Below, piece by piece: positions 5,552 to 6,283 of a stretch of 6,283 nucleotides of DNA. The first letter of the stretch is position 1. The number at the start of each line of letters is the position of its first letter. Source of the stretch: an uncultured Saprospiraceae bacterium (GTDB lineage Bacteria > Bacteroidota > Bacteroidia > Chitinophagales > Saprospiraceae); contig CALGLY010000521.1 of the NCBI GenBank assembly GCA_937959095.1, forward strand, positions 1 to 6,283, read 5' to 3'. The notes beneath the pieces were generated by a model. That model was not told where the DNA came from, did not search any database, and was given only the letters and a program-made list of their open reading frames with translations. A program made the translations under genes and the position numbers.

Positions 5552-6283
5552 ATGATAAATTCAGTAACAATAAAAAATTTCATGGCTCATAGCCATTTAA
5601 GTATAAGCGATATTCCTTCTATTAATTTGATTATTGGTAAAAATGATACAGGTAAAACAGGCTTACTAAAACTCTTATACGGTACGGTTAAAGCTTTAGA
5701 AGTTTATAGCCTAAAAAAAGAATCAATTGATGTCGTTTTTAAAAAAGAATTAGCGAAAAAAATGGCTACCACTTTCATGCCAAGAAAAAATGGGCTAGGC
5801 GATTTAGTACAGAAGGGCAGTAGAGATAAGTTAGAAGTTAACTTAACACTTATAGGAGATAATACAAAATATAAACAGGATATTTACTATTCCTTTGGAG
5901 AACGTACCGAAAGAGTAATTCCTAATTGTAGTGAACATATCGAAGTATTACCTCCTAATACAATGAATGCCCTTTTTATTCCTGCAAAGGAAGTATTAAC
6001 TGCTTTTTCTGATATTAGAAATATTCGAAATTTACGCTATGGTGTTGGCTTTGATGATACTTATTTAGATTTGATAAATGCTTTAGATTTACCTACAAGA
6101 AAAGGAAGAGTAGCAAGTGAATTAAGTACAGTCAATAGAAGACTAGAAGATTTATTTGACGGAAAAATTGAACAAACAGGCCAGATAGAACAACCTTTCA
6201 TATTTAAAAAAGGAAATCAAAAATTTGCTATTCAACAAACTGCTGAAGGGATAAAAAAAATAGGTATTCTAACAACCTTAATC
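5552..6283 (+). CDS. AAA ATPase of AAA_15/OLD-like class, N-terminal part (runs off right edge)
   Basis: The frame is open for 244 codons from the ATG at 5552 to the window end without a stop. The N-terminus has the layout of SMC/OLD-like ATPases: a first strand INSVTIKNF, a short insert, then the Walker A loop GKNDTGKT (residues 29-36). FIPAKEVL (142-149) is a segment often seen in AAA_15-type proteins, and TAEGIKKIG (230-238) sits where a signature-like, helix-capping motif precedes the distal ATPase lobe. Walker B and any C-terminal nuclease (TOPRIM) domain would lie beyond the edge, so it is unknown whether this is a stand-alone ATPase or an OLD-type ATPase-nuclease. Relatives are frequent in phage-defence and other accessory loci, often with a small partner gene downstream; here that is inference. 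The start fits because IKNF must be near the N-terminus. Base composition is strongly A+T-rich, and 8 of 11 arginine codons are AGA, unlike the neighbouring symporter. Confidence 0.85.
   Translation, partial: MINSVTIKNFMAHSHLSISDIPSINLIIGKNDTGKTGLLKLLYGTVKALEVYSLKKESIDVVFKKELAKKMATTFMPRKNGLGDLVQKGSRDKLEVNLTLIGDNTKYKQDIYYSFGERTERVIPNCSEHIEVLPPNTMNALFIPAKEVLTAFSDIRNIRNLRYGVGFDDTYLDLINALDLPTRKGRVASELSTVNRRLEDLFDGKIEQTGQIEQPFIFKKGNQKFAIQQTAEGIKKIGILTTLI

Overview
The window looks like chromosomal DNA from a member of the Bacteroidota, possibly a Saprospira-type marine or sludge bacterium. The evidence is a large secreted protein built from Cys-rich ICEG...GCDS repeats behind a signal peptide ending in LFGQ, A+T-rich intergenic DNA, and starts without strong Shine-Dalgarno sequences. 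The phylum call is fairly safe; the order is a guess.

Layout: (1) From 2371 leftward to the window edge, one continuous minus-strand gene encodes the first 790 residues of a giant surface or secreted protein. It has a signal peptide, an N-terminal beta-sandwich-like domain, then at least eleven ~50-residue two-cysteine units. From the second unit on, they are arranged in a 200-residue (600 bp) higher-order repeat of four unit types. It runs off the left edge, so the C-terminus, where a type IX secretion or gliding-type sorting domain would be expected, is not visible. (2) A 363-base divergent intergenic region holds short palindromes but no recognisable promoter or gene. (3) From 2735 to 3490 (+) lies a complete calcineurin-like metallophosphoesterase of the CpdA/GpdQ type, followed by a strong intrinsic terminator. 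(4) A 260-base spacer contains further inverted repeats and ends in a structured leader directly before the next gene. (5) From 3800 to 5491 (+) lies a complete sodium:solute symporter (SSS/SLC5 family) with an unusual ~85-residue charged insertion. (6) From 5552 to the right edge (+) lies the first 244 codons of an AAA-type ATPase of the AAA_15/OLD-like class, with A+T-rich, AGA-rich codon use unlike the symporter beside it.

The genes do not form an obvious pathway. The phosphoesterase is insulated by its terminator, and the symporter has its own leader. No terminator is seen between symporter and ATPase, but their base and codon composition suggests different histories. The most notable points are the exact 600 bp coding superrepeat, the mutually exclusive hairpins before the symporter, and the possibly transferred ATPase, which may open a defence or other accessory module beyond the right edge. 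I see no complete new system inside this window.
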